Below, piece after piece: positions 1-8,311 of a stretch of DNA of 61,264 bases (its first letter is position 1; every line of letters begins with the position of its first letter). The translations under genes and the position numbers were made by a program. The notes beneath the pieces were generated by a model. The model did no database searches. It worked only from the letters and a program-made list of their open reading frames with translations, and was not told the DNA's origin. Origin of the DNA: Ruminococcus sp. UBA7013 (GTDB lineage: Bacteria > Bacillota > Clostridia > Oscillospirales > Ruminococcaceae); the NCBI GenBank assembly GCA_002449585.1, contig DJXD01000084.1, positions 1-61,264 on the forward strand. The letters run 5' to 3'.

Positions 1-50
1 CACTACCGGATACTGACAAGCCCCCGTCTCTTAGGCGGTGGGTAGTTGAC
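1..50 (+). mobile_element. Probable end of an IS200/IS605-type element (rest lies outside the window)
   Basis: A GC-rich hairpin (CCC 21-23 with GGG 40-42, CCGTCT 24-29 with AGGCGG 33-38, one bulged T) is followed by GGTAGTTGAC ending at 50. Subterminal hairpins close to a short tip are typical of IS200/IS605 elements. A closely similar hairpin, in inverted orientation, closes the other edge of the window. No transposase or TnpB gene is visible, so the call rests on the hairpin and on the pairing of the two edges. Confidence 0.5.
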
Positions 51-58
51 AGACAACC

Positions 59-994
59 TCATGCATCTGCCGGAACGGGCAGGCTTTCCAGAAGCTGACA
101 GATTAATTTTTCTGCTGTTCCAAGGCTATTGCGCCCTTTTGGAGAAAGCAAAATTCTATGTGCCAGCACAGGAACGGCTAATTCTTTTACATCATCTGGG
201 GTAGCAAAGCTTCTCCCATGTACAAAAGCGGCTGCTCTGACAGCTCTATAGCAGGCAATGCTTCCACGGGGACTTACACCCAATGCAGACATATCACTTT
301 CTCTTGTGGCTCTGACCAATGAGAGAATATAATTCTTCACTTTATCTGATACCTGTACAGCATTGACTTTTTTCTGCAATTGGCAGACCATTTCTGTTGA
401 AATAACTGCTTCTGAAATATTTGCAATCGGGTTGCCTTCTCCATTGCGATCAAGAATAGAAAGTTCTTCTTCCAAAGTGGGATAACCCATAGAAATTTTC
501 ATAAAAAATCTGTCCATTTGTGCCTCTGGAAGATGATAAGTTCCATAAGTTTCCACAGGATTCTGTGTAGCAATGACCATGAACGGGGAAGGCAAAAGAT
601 GCGTCTGTCCATCAAGGCTGATCTGATGTTCCTCCATGATTTCCAGCAAAGCAGATTGCACTTTTGGAGAGGCTCTGTTAATTTCATCTGCCAGCAGAAA
701 ATTGCAGACAGCTGCACCAGGACGATATTCCAAAGAACCATCTTTTTGATTCACAATTGAATAGCCTGTAATATCTGACGGCATAATATCTGGTGTCAGC
801 TGGATTCTGTGAAATTCTCCGCCAACAGATCTGGATAATGCAGCGGCGAGCTGTGTTTTACCGACACCGGGCACATCTTCCAGGAGAATATGCCCTCCGC
901 ATAACATAGCTGTCACAGCTTGTAAAATAGTTTCATTCTTGCCAACAATGACTTTTTCAACACTGTTTAAAATACTCTGAACTTCTTTTTGCAT
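59..994 (-). CDS. MoxR-family AAA+ ATPase
   Basis: A 311-residue MoxR ATPase, a cytoplasmic AAA+ chaperone thought to help mature metal-containing or membrane-anchored partner proteins. Walker A (GVGKTQ) is near residues 43-48, Walker B (LLADEINRA) near 100-108, followed by the ATQNP sensor region and a C-terminal helical lid. The length is normal for the family. An SD-like AGGGGG lies upstream of ATG 994. MoxR genes are usually followed by DUF58 and transglutaminase-like genes. Here the stop codon is only about 9 bases from the insertion-element-like end at 1-50, so any partner genes are separated from it or missing. The last few residues could derive from the junction. Confidence 0.93.
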   Translation of the reverse strand: MQKEVQSILNSVEKVIVGKNETILQAVTAMLCGGHILLEDVPGVGKTQLAAALSRSVGGEFHRIQLTPDIMPSDITGYSIVNQKDGSLEYRPGAAVCNFLLADEINRASPKVQSALLEIMEEHQISLDGQTHLLPSPFMVIATQNPVETYGTYHLPEAQMDRFFMKISMGYPTLEEELSILDRNGEGNPIANISEAVISTEMVCQLQKKVNAVQVSDKVKNYILSLVRATRESDMSALGVSPRGSIACYRAVRAAAFVHGRSFATPDDVKELAVPVLAHRILLSPKGRNSLGTAEKLICQLLESLPVPADA

Positions 995-1041
995 TTATGA
1001 AAATATCCCCCTTTATTCTGAACAATGATTTTATTTTTATT

Positions 1042-1071
1042 ATTATAGCACAAAAATGTGTATTTGTACAG
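1042..1071 (-). promoter_or_regulatory. Probable sigma-A promoter of the moxR-type gene
   Basis: On the minus strand an extended -10 (TGCTATAAT; the TATAAT is 1042-1047) lies 18 bases from a weak CTGTAC -35 element. It sits about 50 bases before the start codon. Confidence 0.5.
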
Positions 1072-1073
1072 TA

Positions 1074-1949
1074 CTAATTCTGCATTTTTTCAAAAAATTT
1101 GCGAATTCCCTGCGGAAGGGATTCTTTTTCCCATGTATTAAGCAATTCTTCTTTGAGATTTTCAGAAACATTGCCATCTGTGCGGCACAGTTTCTTTTTA
1201 GGATCTAAAAACAGATAGCTTTTAGCAGGATGTTCTTTTTCCCATGAAAGTATTTTGCTATCCAATTCTTTCGCATCATCTGGAAATGTAAATAAAATAA
1301 CAGCGCATTGTTTTTGCTGAGCCAGCTGTGAAAATTCACTGATTTCAGTATCTGTGAGAACATCTGTCCAGCCCAGCACATACGGGGGCACTTTTTCTCC
1401 CAGTGTAAGCAATATTTCAAAAGCATCTGTATATCTTTTTTCCACCAAAGCCGGTGTTGCCTGTGCCAAAGCAATGCGGATTTCATATGCAGAAATCCAA
1501 TGCTGGCCGCTTCCTGCTGTATAAATATAATCTTGATAAGTATCATTATTAATCAAAAACAGAATGCCGTTTTGTTTTTCTGCATCAGGCAAAGCTTCAT
1601 ATCTGTTTTTTGCATATTCTTCAGGGGTCTGCCCGCCTAAATTCTGTGTGATCACAACAGAAGCGGTCAATTTTCTTGTTTGATAAAGCCATTCTAAATA
1701 ATTATTATATATCCGCAATTCTTCTCCGGAACAAGCATTGCATTCGTCATAAATATGCGAATATTCCCCATCAGGGAGCTGTTCCTCACGTTCAGAAATC
1801 AGAATTTTTTCTGTTGTTTCCTCGTCTTGATCCTGTGTCATATTCTTCATGACAGCAATTTGCTTTACAGCAGGCATCACTTTTCCGGAACTGCATCCGG
1901 AAAGCATCAGCATTAGGCAGACACCTGCCAAGAAAACTTTTCTCTGCAT
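1074..1949 (-). CDS. TPM-domain lipoprotein
   Basis: A 291-residue putative lipoprotein. The N-terminus is a type II signal peptide with lipobox LSGC, so Cys19 would be lipidated. Residues about 85-190 resemble a TPM (TLP18.3/Psb32/MOLO-1) domain, with the hallmark runs VVITQNLGG, NGILFLIN and YIYTAGSG. TPM domains occur in exported proteins, some with acid phosphatase activity. The C-terminal third is not recognised. It follows the LCP gene with only 9 bases between them, so the two are probably cotranscribed and act at the envelope. The catalytic role is unproven. Confidence 0.75.
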   Translation of the reverse strand: MQRKVFLAGVCLMLMLSGCSSGKVMPAVKQIAVMKNMTQDQDEETTEKILISEREEQLPDGEYSHIYDECNACSGEELRIYNNYLEWLYQTRKLTASVVITQNLGGQTPEEYAKNRYEALPDAEKQNGILFLINNDTYQDYIYTAGSGQHWISAYEIRIALAQATPALVEKRYTDAFEILLTLGEKVPPYVLGWTDVLTDTEISEFSQLAQQKQCAVILFTFPDDAKELDSKILSWEKEHPAKSYLFLDPKKKLCRTDGNVSENLKEELLNTWEKESLPQGIRKFFEKMQN

Positions 1950-1958
1950 AAAACCTCC

Positions 1959-3392
1959 TTATTGTTCTGCCAGTGCAGAATAAACCGTTTCTTTCAGAAG
2001 CTGCGTATTTGCCGCAGAATCAATCTGCAAAACAGACTGCCCGTCAATATCTGCCGGGGTATATGTCCCATCTTGAGGAATCTGAATCTGTTCGATTTGA
2101 TAGCCTGTAATAAACGGAACTCGAAGTGAAAGAAAATATAATTCCAGATCTGTCATATTAGTAGCCAGATGCGGCATTGCAGAAGAAATCAGCTCTGGGA
2201 TTGCCGTCATCGCCTTAGATTTTGCATTTTCCAATAATTTTGTCATTACTTCTCTTTGTCTGGATGTGCGTTCGAAATCTGCATTTCCAACATATCGAAT
2301 TCTTGCATAAGATAATGCTTGTTTCCCATTCAAAAGATATGTTCCGCCTTTTTCAAGCAAATCAGACAGCGGATCATCTCCCGCTAATCCATTCACTTCA
2401 CTCTGCAAAATAATATTTAATGCATCCGCTTCTGCATCAGAAAGATCAATCTTGACACCGCCGAAAGAATCAATAATACCAGCAAATCCCAGAAAGCTGA
2501 CAGATAAATAATCATCAATGCTGACCTGAAAATTTTGCTCCAGCGTATCCATCAGCAATTCCGCACCGCCCAGAGAATAAGCCGCATTTAATTTATTCAT
2601 GCCATAACCCGGAATTTCTACATAAGCATCTCGCATGAAAGAAGATAAATAAATTTTCTTTGTTTTAGAATTCAATGATAACAGCATGACAGTATCAGAA
2701 CGCCCACGCTCTGTAGTCAGATCTCTGGAATCCGTCCCGATCAGAAGCACATTGCGGACATAACTTTCATCAAGATTCCCTGTCAGAACGGTTCTTCTTC
2801 CATCGGGTATTTTTTCCAGTTTATGAATCATAAAAAATGCGATTGCAGAATAAATGGCAAAAATGATAAATGCTGTTGTCAACAGACTGCGTATAATTCT
2901 TTTCAAAATAAATCCTCCCGGAACATGAAAATGCTTCTTTTTCTTTTTTCGGGGCTGCTTCTGTTTCTGAGATTTCTGAGAAGCAGATCCTGTTTTTTCT
3001 GAATGATTTGTTTTTCTGCGTTCGGGCTGATCGTATTTTTCATAAGCACCATAACCGCCATCTTCTTCCGGCTGTCTGCGGACAACATGCACTTCCGGTG
3101 CTTTTGGCGGTTCAAATGATACCGTATCTTCCATATCTGTGGAAACATGCTTCCTGACAGGCGGTTTTGATACATCCGTCCGCCTTATCGGGGGCGGTGT
3201 TTCCTCTACTTCCGGCTGTCTCACCAGCGGCGGAATCTCCTGCTCCCAATCTGTCCGCCGGACTAATGGCGGCAATTCTTCCGCATCTGTCTGCCTTACC
3301 AATGGCGGAAGCTCCTGCTCTTCCTGCAAATCCTGATTTGCTTCCGGATAATACCGGGGGCGTGGCAGATCTGCATTATTCTGCTCCTGCAT
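1959..3392 (-). CDS. LytR-CpsA-Psr (LCP) family membrane protein
   Basis: LCP enzymes attach undecaprenyl-linked glycopolymers to peptidoglycan outside the membrane. I start the gene at ATG 3392 (477 residues) because AAAGGAG lies 8 bases upstream; an in-frame start at 3479 would have no comparable site and lies further inside the preceding gene. The cytoplasmic N-terminus is long, proline-rich and repetitive: four PPLVR/PPPIR units between residues 29 and 70, then a Lys-rich run. One membrane helix spans about 166-189. The LCP domain runs from about 210 to 370, with GTDSRD, RSDTVML and SFMRD carrying the Asp and Arg residues that contact pyrophosphate. The start overlaps no coding sequence of the gene before it. 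Confidence 0.9.
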   Translation of the reverse strand: MQEQNNADLPRPRYYPEANQDLQEEQELPPLVRQTDAEELPPLVRRTDWEQEIPPLVRQPEVEETPPPIRRTDVSKPPVRKHVSTDMEDTVSFEPPKAPEVHVVRRQPEEDGGYGAYEKYDQPERRKTNHSEKTGSASQKSQKQKQPRKKKKKHFHVPGGFILKRIIRSLLTTAFIIFAIYSAIAFFMIHKLEKIPDGRRTVLTGNLDESYVRNVLLIGTDSRDLTTERGRSDTVMLLSLNSKTKKIYLSSFMRDAYVEIPGYGMNKLNAAYSLGGAELLMDTLEQNFQVSIDDYLSVSFLGFAGIIDSFGGVKIDLSDAEADALNIILQSEVNGLAGDDPLSDLLEKGGTYLLNGKQALSYARIRYVGNADFERTSRQREVMTKLLENAKSKAMTAIPELISSAMPHLATNMTDLELYFLSLRVPFITGYQIEQIQIPQDGTYTPADIDGQSVLQIDSAANTQLLKETVYSALAEQ

Positions 3393-3406
3393 GCAAACCA
3401 CTCCTT

Positions 3407-5683
3407 TCAGTGCAGTTTCCGGATATTTACAAATAATACCGTCAACAGTGAAGAAATACATTGTAAAATCATCATCCATCCGGGTGTCATGCCTAAATGC
3501 AATAAAGCATCCATCATGACCAATACTAAGCCGATTAATATAGTAACTGCTTGTATAAATACGCCTGCGGATGCCGCTGTACGAATCACTTTCGTACAGG
3601 CAACCAGCTGCATCACACTGCTAAAGCTATTTGTACAGGCCATAGAGGCACTCATCTCCCGGACGGGTGCTGTTTCTTCTTCATAATCATAATTCATCCG
3701 CATCGGCAAAATTTTGAGCATTTCCGGAGAAACTTCAAATAAAGCTGCTAATTTCTCTTCTGTCATAATCGGATCAACTGTATGCAAAATCACACTTATG
3801 CCACGCCGTGCGGCCTGATGCATCCAAAATTTCACGGATTCATCCGCTTGAAGCTCGATCACAAATAAAGCGGAAAGATTTCCTGAAATAGAAAGATATA
3901 ATGCATTCCGGCTCTGTCCGGTTAATTCTGCTTCTCTGGCTTTCAGCGGCAGTCCTTCAATATGATGATTTTGCATCAGTTCTCTTGTACCCAACAATAC
4001 ACGCTGATTATGAATCCAGCCACAAATTCCCAATCCATCCTCATAGACATAATTTTCCACAGGAAATAACATTTGCTCTTTTCCATGCAGTACTTCCCGG
4101 AAAATATACTGAAAAGAACTTCCTGCATATCTAGCAAGACTCGCACCAGCAAGGAGGGTTTCTTCCGTCCGGATATTAGAATACATCTTCACTCCCTGTA
4201 ATCTTACTGATCCCGGCGGAAACATAGATATTGTATCTAGCATAACAGAATTAGTATCATAAAAATCATCTACACTTTGATACCCCAGCAGAAGCGCACC
4301 GGATTTTGATAATCTTCTTGTTGCAATAAACAACGGCAGATTTACAACAAATGTGATAGCGGCACATCCGCTTGCAACAGAAAACATAGAAAAAATCCCT
4401 ACAGCATATCCTAATCCCCCTTTTCGGAAAATAGCCAGAATCACAGCCATGATCAATGAAAAAATACAGCTTGCTGGTGCGGCATAATGACAAAATCGAT
4501 CCGCCAGATCCGCAGAATACGTATATTTTCGGAAATCCTTGAGCGAATCTGTTCGGCACATTGCCGCTGTAACAGGAAAATCATTCAGCACACCTCTTGC
4601 TAATGTTTCCGCTCTCTGTTCATCTTCAATAATATGCAGACCATAACAATCAAATCGATTAGCCGCAACATTTAGATTTGCTTCTTCTCTATCAATAATC
4701 AGCAGTTTTCCAATTGTATGCAACAGCAACACCAAAATAGCGCACGGCATAAAATGATGTGCCAGCAGATCGCTATTTCCTCCAAAAACGCCAATTGCTG
4801 AATCCATCAGACAAGCCGCCCATGCAACCGCCGCCATACTATCTGTATCTGCACGGAACTGCACAAGCCGGATCAAGCCATTCTTCAAAGCTGGTACACA
4901 TACTGATCCAGCCGCAAGCCCTAATAATACTTGCATCAGAGAGATCAAATTCTCCGGAATATGATCCAGCCATTCCAGATGAAATGCATATCTCACAGCC
5001 AGATAAAAGCTGATAAATGCCACAATCATAAGCGCACCTGCACGAAAAGCAATAGCACTGCGCAATTCATTAATATCAGAGCGAATATCTGCGGTATTCT
5101 CCAGCTTCATCTTGTCAGAAATTGCCTGACGGCGGCGTGTTTCTTCTGCGGCTTCTTCGGGGGTTCTGCGGATTGTCACATCAAGAGAATCAGGAGAAAC
5201 GCCGCTCCGATCTGCCGCACGCAAATCCACACTTGTTTTTTTAGCACGGGGAGCTGGTTTGACATCTATAGGACTAACTGGCTCTTGGGGCGGAGGAACT
5301 GCTACGGGAACAATATCCCGAAGATCTAAATGCAATGTTTCTGTGGCCATTGCTGTGACATCTGTTTGTCGTGAAAGCTTTCTCCGTTTTTTATATTTCT
5401 TCATATCGGGAATATATTCCCCATCCGGCCGTTCTTTCTCATAAGTATAATTTTCTTCTGCCGCTTTGATCTTCCGCTTACTGCGTTCTGCTTCCCTAGC
5501 ACGGGTAGAATCCTGCATCCTGCGAATTTTAGGGGTATCATCATAAAAAATTTCTTCGGGCGGATTCTGTTCTGGTGTTTCTTTCCTCGGAGGGATATCC
5601 TCACTGGAAGATTCTATAAAAGAAACTTTTGTATGACTGCGTGACAGCTCATGCTGTTCTGCATTTTCTTTTTCTTTCTTCAT
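3407..5683 (-). CDS. P-type-ATPase-like membrane protein lacking catalytic motifs
   Basis: A 758-residue membrane protein laid out like a P1B-type ATPase. The N-terminus (1-200) is long, charged and cytoplasmic. Membrane helices follow at about 210-330 and 400-455, then a soluble part (470-690) and a C-terminal helix pair. The enzyme signatures are missing. Where FDKTGTLT is expected the protein reads LDTISMFP (Asp483 kept, KTGT lost). SGCAA (438-442) stands where a CPC-type ion site would be. HTVDP (634-638) replaces TGDN, and no GDGxND hinge is visible. It is therefore probably not a pump and may serve as a sensor or scaffold. It sits between rlmB and the LCP gene, suggesting a cell-envelope role. 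The Asp alone could still be modified. Confidence 0.7.
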   Translation of the reverse strand: MKKEKENAEQHELSRSHTKVSFIESSSEDIPPRKETPEQNPPEEIFYDDTPKIRRMQDSTRAREAERSKRKIKAAEENYTYEKERPDGEYIPDMKKYKKRRKLSRQTDVTAMATETLHLDLRDIVPVAVPPPQEPVSPIDVKPAPRAKKTSVDLRAADRSGVSPDSLDVTIRRTPEEAAEETRRRQAISDKMKLENTADIRSDINELRSAIAFRAGALMIVAFISFYLAVRYAFHLEWLDHIPENLISLMQVLLGLAAGSVCVPALKNGLIRLVQFRADTDSMAAVAWAACLMDSAIGVFGGNSDLLAHHFMPCAILVLLLHTIGKLLIIDREEANLNVAANRFDCYGLHIIEDEQRAETLARGVLNDFPVTAAMCRTDSLKDFRKYTYSADLADRFCHYAAPASCIFSLIMAVILAIFRKGGLGYAVGIFSMFSVASGCAAITFVVNLPLFIATRRLSKSGALLLGYQSVDDFYDTNSVMLDTISMFPPGSVRLQGVKMYSNIRTEETLLAGASLARYAGSSFQYIFREVLHGKEQMLFPVENYVYEDGLGICGWIHNQRVLLGTRELMQNHHIEGLPLKAREAELTGQSRNALYLSISGNLSALFVIELQADESVKFWMHQAARRGISVILHTVDPIMTEEKLAALFEVSPEMLKILPMRMNYDYEEETAPVREMSASMACTNSFSSVMQLVACTKVIRTAASAGVFIQAVTILIGLVLVMMDALLHLGMTPGWMMILQCISSLLTVLFVNIRKLH

Positions 5684-5719
5684 TTATGCAGACTCTCCTA
5701 TCTTGTTCTGTCATTGCTA

Positions 5720-6472
5720 TTATTTCTGCAATGCTCTCTGTCTGACAATTTCATACATAAAAATGCCTGCCGCAACAGAAGCATTCAGAGATGTGATTTT
5801 TCCAAACATAGGCAGCTTCACGAGGAAATCACATTTTTCCCGGATCAATCTGCTCATGCCCGTGCCTTCTGAACCGATGACAAGAGCCACTGCGCCATCA
5901 AAATGAGTTTCTGTATATAACATACCGTTCATATCTGTGCCATAAATCCAGATATTTTCTTTTTTCAATCTGTCAATAGCGGCCGCCAAATTAGATACCC
6001 GTGCAACGGGAAGCCAGCTGGCCGCACCTGCTGACGTTTTATAGACAGTCGATGTCAGCATAGCACTCCGCCTTTTTGGAATTATAATGCCATCTGCCCC
6101 GGCTGTTTCTGCTGTCCGGATGATTGCTCCCAGATTATGCGGATCTTCAATTTCATCACAGATAATTAAAAATGGCTTTGTGCCTTTTTTTTCTGAAACA
6201 GCAAGCAGATCTTCTATTGTAACATATTCGGCACAAGCACCGAAGGCAATAACACCCTGATGCGCTCCGCCTTCGGCAAGTTGTGCAAGCTTCTGTTCAT
6301 TTACCATTTTGATCACAGCACCAGCTTCTTTGGCAAGTGCCTTGATTTCGCTCAGACCTTTGCCGTTTCCGCTTCCATTGCTATAATTTGCGAGATATAC
6401 AACATCAATCGGCTGTCCGCTTTTCAAAGCTTCTTTTACAGGATTCCTCCCGATTATCATATTTTCCTGCAT
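5720..6472 (-). CDS. rlmB: 23S rRNA 2'-O-ribose methyltransferase, SpoU family (RlmB-like)
   Basis: A 250-residue SpoU/TrmH-type methyltransferase that uses SAM to methylate a ribose 2'-hydroxyl. RlmB acts on a conserved guanosine of 23S rRNA. The N-terminal substrate-binding domain starts with GRNPVKEAL. The knotted SPOUT fold is marked by motif 1 (DPHNLGAIIRTAE, near 108), motif 2 (LVIGSEGTGMS, near 200) and motif 3 (LNASVAAGI, near 230). It heads the transcript that continues into the P-type-like and LCP genes, 36 bases away. The exact target nucleotide cannot be read from sequence, so TrmH-like activity on tRNA remains possible. Confidence 0.9.
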   Translation of the reverse strand: MQENMIIGRNPVKEALKSGQPIDVVYLANYSNGSGNGKGLSEIKALAKEAGAVIKMVNEQKLAQLAEGGAHQGVIAFGACAEYVTIEDLLAVSEKKGTKPFLIICDEIEDPHNLGAIIRTAETAGADGIIIPKRRSAMLTSTVYKTSAGAASWLPVARVSNLAAAIDRLKKENIWIYGTDMNGMLYTETHFDGAVALVIGSEGTGMSRLIREKCDFLVKLPMFGKITSLNASVAAGIFMYEIVRQRALQK

Positions 6473-6507
6473 GATTGTTCACCTTTCTTTAATTCAGTAA
6501 TATTATC

Positions 6508-6536
6508 ATTATAGCATGGTTACAGGAAAATTACAA
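6508..6536 (-). promoter_or_regulatory. Sigma-A promoter of rlmB
   Basis: TTGTAA (6531-6536) and TATAAT (6508-6513) with a 17-base spacer and TGC before the -10, on the minus strand just upstream of rlmB. Confidence 0.7.
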
Positions 6537-6564
6537 GTCTTTTTGCGATTCCGGGAAAATTTTT

Positions 6565-6813
6565 TTACTTTCCGAGGCAGAATACTGCCCAGACTGCCAC
6601 ACCTGACACGGCCGCACCCAGCAGAAAGCTGAACAGATTTTTGTGTTTTAATTTATGATCCTGTTTTTGGCTGAAATAATCCAGAGTTTCCATCTGTGCG
6701 GCATGGAGCGGCACTTCATTGACATCTGGTTTCAGATACAGAACAGCCCGTTCAAAATAGGCACTATCCGGCTTATTAATTTCAATTACTTTCTTGTTTA
6801 CGCCTTTGATCAT
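6565..6813 (-). CDS. Small membrane-anchored protein, unknown function
   Basis: An 82-residue protein starting at ATG 6813, chosen because AAGGGG lies about 11 bases upstream; the in-frame stretch further up has no such site. The N-terminal 60 residues are soluble, with the runs KKVIEINKPDS and AVLYLKPDVNEVP. The C-terminus (about 62-82) is a single hydrophobic helix, so it is probably tail-anchored with the bulk in the cytoplasm. Similar short proteins with an EINxPDSxYFE motif are familiar to me from clostridial genomes as uncharacterised proteins, but that is recollection only. No function is assigned. Confidence 0.65.
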   Translation of the reverse strand: MIKGVNKKVIEINKPDSAYFERAVLYLKPDVNEVPLHAAQMETLDYFSQKQDHKLKHKNLFSFLLGAAVSGVAVWAVFCLGK

Positions 6814-6883
6814 ATTGCAAAGCCCCTTTCTGTGTACTATTTTCAGCATGGGCAGTTTCCGGAGAATTATGCACAAACAGATA

Positions 6884-6908
6884 AAAGCCGGTAGCAATTA
6901 CCGGCTTT
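6884..6908 (-). terminator. Terminator downstream of the pilin-like genes
   Basis: A perfect 10-bp stem (AAAGCCGGTA / TACCGGCTTT, 5-base loop) ends in a T-rich tract on the minus strand, just after the gene ending at 6927. Confidence 0.75.
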
Positions 6909-6926
6909 GTATTGATATCCTATTTT

Positions 6927-7529
6927 TTATTTATCATATTCTGCACAAACTTCTGTCAGAGAATTAATTCCTCCATTTGTGCCATCAGCGGCATTGCCTG
7001 TTCCCGTCACCCAATTGGAGTAAACTGTTCCAGATAATTCAGCTGCATGTGCTTTATTAGCAGAATAATAACCAACTGCATTAGAAGTTGTATGCTCACT
7101 CGCAACGCAACCTGTTACGATATAATTTCTGATGCTGACTGTCCAGTTAATATGCTCAACATTGGAAACTGTTCGATTTATGGTTCTTGCAACATCCTGA
7201 CAAGCGGCCGTTGCTGGCTGATTTGGATTACTGCCGCTGCCGATATTATAAGTGATTGTTCCTGTAGCGGCATCATAAGAAATAATGACAACCTGATTTT
7301 TGAATTCAGAAGGTGTCCCGACTCTATCACGGCTGATATATTTCTGTACGCCTGTCTGTGCCGCATTATAAATCATTTTTGCGCTGGCATTGGCTGACTT
7401 CACACGTGCCCCTCTATAATAACTAATCATTGTAGGCGCAAGAATGGCCGCAAGTATGCCAATAATTGCGATGACAACAATCAATTCTACCAGAGTAAAA
7501 CCCTTAACACGTACTATTCTGTTTTTCAT
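6927..7529 (-). CDS. Type IV pilin-like protein
   Basis: A 200-residue prepilin. After a short basic leader (MKNRIVRVKG) comes the class III signal FTLVELIVVIAIIGILAA, with cleavage expected between Gly and Phe and the conserved Glu5 present. The hydrophobic helix anchors the subunit in the membrane or pilus core. The rest is a Ser/Thr/Asn-rich globular head without a recognised domain. It lies 35 bases downstream of a second pilin-like gene with a related N-terminus. No prepilin peptidase, assembly ATPase or platform protein occurs in the window, so the machinery must be elsewhere. It may be a pseudopilin of a secretion or DNA-uptake system rather than a major pilin. Confidence 0.85.
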   Translation of the reverse strand: MKNRIVRVKGFTLVELIVVIAIIGILAAILAPTMISYYRGARVKSANASAKMIYNAAQTGVQKYISRDRVGTPSEFKNQVVIISYDAATGTITYNIGSGSNPNQPATAACQDVARTINRTVSNVEHINWTVSIRNYIVTGCVASEHTTSNAVGYYSANKAHAAELSGTVYSNWVTGTGNAADGTNGGINSLTEVCAEYDK

Positions 7530-7564
7530 AGCTTCTCCACCTCTCCAGAAAAATTTTATTTTTT

Positions 7565-8038
7565 TTACTTCCAGACTCCTGTTTCAGCATAGCCGAGAGC
7601 CTTTGCAAATGTAAAATCATCTCTCTTTTCACTATTAGTCTGTGGAAATGTTCCTACATAAGGATCTCCTGTCTGCTTGACATAGCAAGTACTGGCCACA
7701 ACATCATTTTCAAAATGCACAGCCCAAATCTGGCCTTCAATATCATTATAATACTGATAAATATAACCACAGATTTTTTCATCATAAATCATTCCACTGC
7801 CCTGATGTGTATCATCTGTATAAAATCCGTTCGGAATTGGTTTAACAACATCCTGTTCCCGACATGCAACCATTCCTGCATTATATAAAGATTTCGCTGT
7901 AGAATTTGCCGCACTGAGTTTTGCTTTTGTTACATATCCCAGCATTGACGGCACTAGAATAGATGCTAATACCCCAATAATGGCAATCACCACAATCATT
8001 TCCACAAGCGTAAAGCCCTTTAATTTCCAGTATTTCAT
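7565..8038 (-). CDS. Type IV pilin-like protein
   Basis: A 157-residue prepilin with leader MKYWKLKG and the class III signal FTLVEMIVVIAIIGVLAS. Cleavage is expected after Gly8. The helix continues into a region shared with its downstream neighbour (AKLSAANSTAKSLYNAG here, ARVKSANASAKMIYNAA there), so the two probably arose by duplication while their heads diverged. A strong promoter at 8117-8145 reads into it. No other pilus genes are nearby. Confidence 0.85.
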   Translation of the reverse strand: MKYWKLKGFTLVEMIVVIAIIGVLASILVPSMLGYVTKAKLSAANSTAKSLYNAGMVACREQDVVKPIPNGFYTDDTHQGSGMIYDEKICGYIYQYYNDIEGQIWAVHFENDVVASTCYVKQTGDPYVGTFPQTNSEKRDDFTFAKALGYAETGVWK

Positions 8039-8116
8039 AAAAACGCCCCCTAAAATTAAATTTCAGTGCTAAATCTCTAAAGAGGCATGCTAGCTTATGC
8101 TGAATCTTCATGATAT

Positions 8117-8145
8117 ATTATAACACGGAATTCACAATTTGTCAA
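8117..8145 (-). promoter_or_regulatory. Strong sigma-A promoter of the pilin-like genes
   Basis: On the minus strand TTGACA (8140-8145), a 17-base spacer and TATAAT (8117-8122), with TG one base before the -10. Confidence 0.85.
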
Positions 8146-8187
8146 TAGTTTTTTTAAAAAAAATCAAATATTAACACGCAAAAATAA

Positions 8188-8216
8188 TTGCTAATCTGTT
8201 TCAGACGTGTTATAAT
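8188..8216 (+). promoter_or_regulatory. Upstream promoter of the OppA-like gene
   Basis: TTGCTA (8188-8193), 17-base spacer, TATAAT (8211-8216) with an extended TG. It is the first of two tandem promoters reading to the right. Confidence 0.7.
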
Positions 8217-8252
8217 ACATGCAGGAAATTCTGAAAGGCACTGTGAAAACTA

Positions 8253-8281
8253 TTGACAAAAGCAGTCAAATGTGATATAAT
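8253..8281 (+). promoter_or_regulatory. Downstream, near-consensus promoter of the OppA-like gene
   Basis: TTGACA (8253-8258), 17-base spacer, TATAAT (8276-8281) with TG at the extended -10 position. Transcription would begin near 8288, leaving a leader of about 150 bases before the gene at 8441. Confidence 0.85.
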
Positions 8282-8311
8282 ATTTTGGCAATCAAAAAAT
8301 CAGAAAGTGAG

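Noticed and set aside
5651..5906. Plus-strand ORFs opposite rlmB and the P-type-like gene
   Set aside because: They are antisense shadows of well-supported genes, without ribosome sites or recognisable products.
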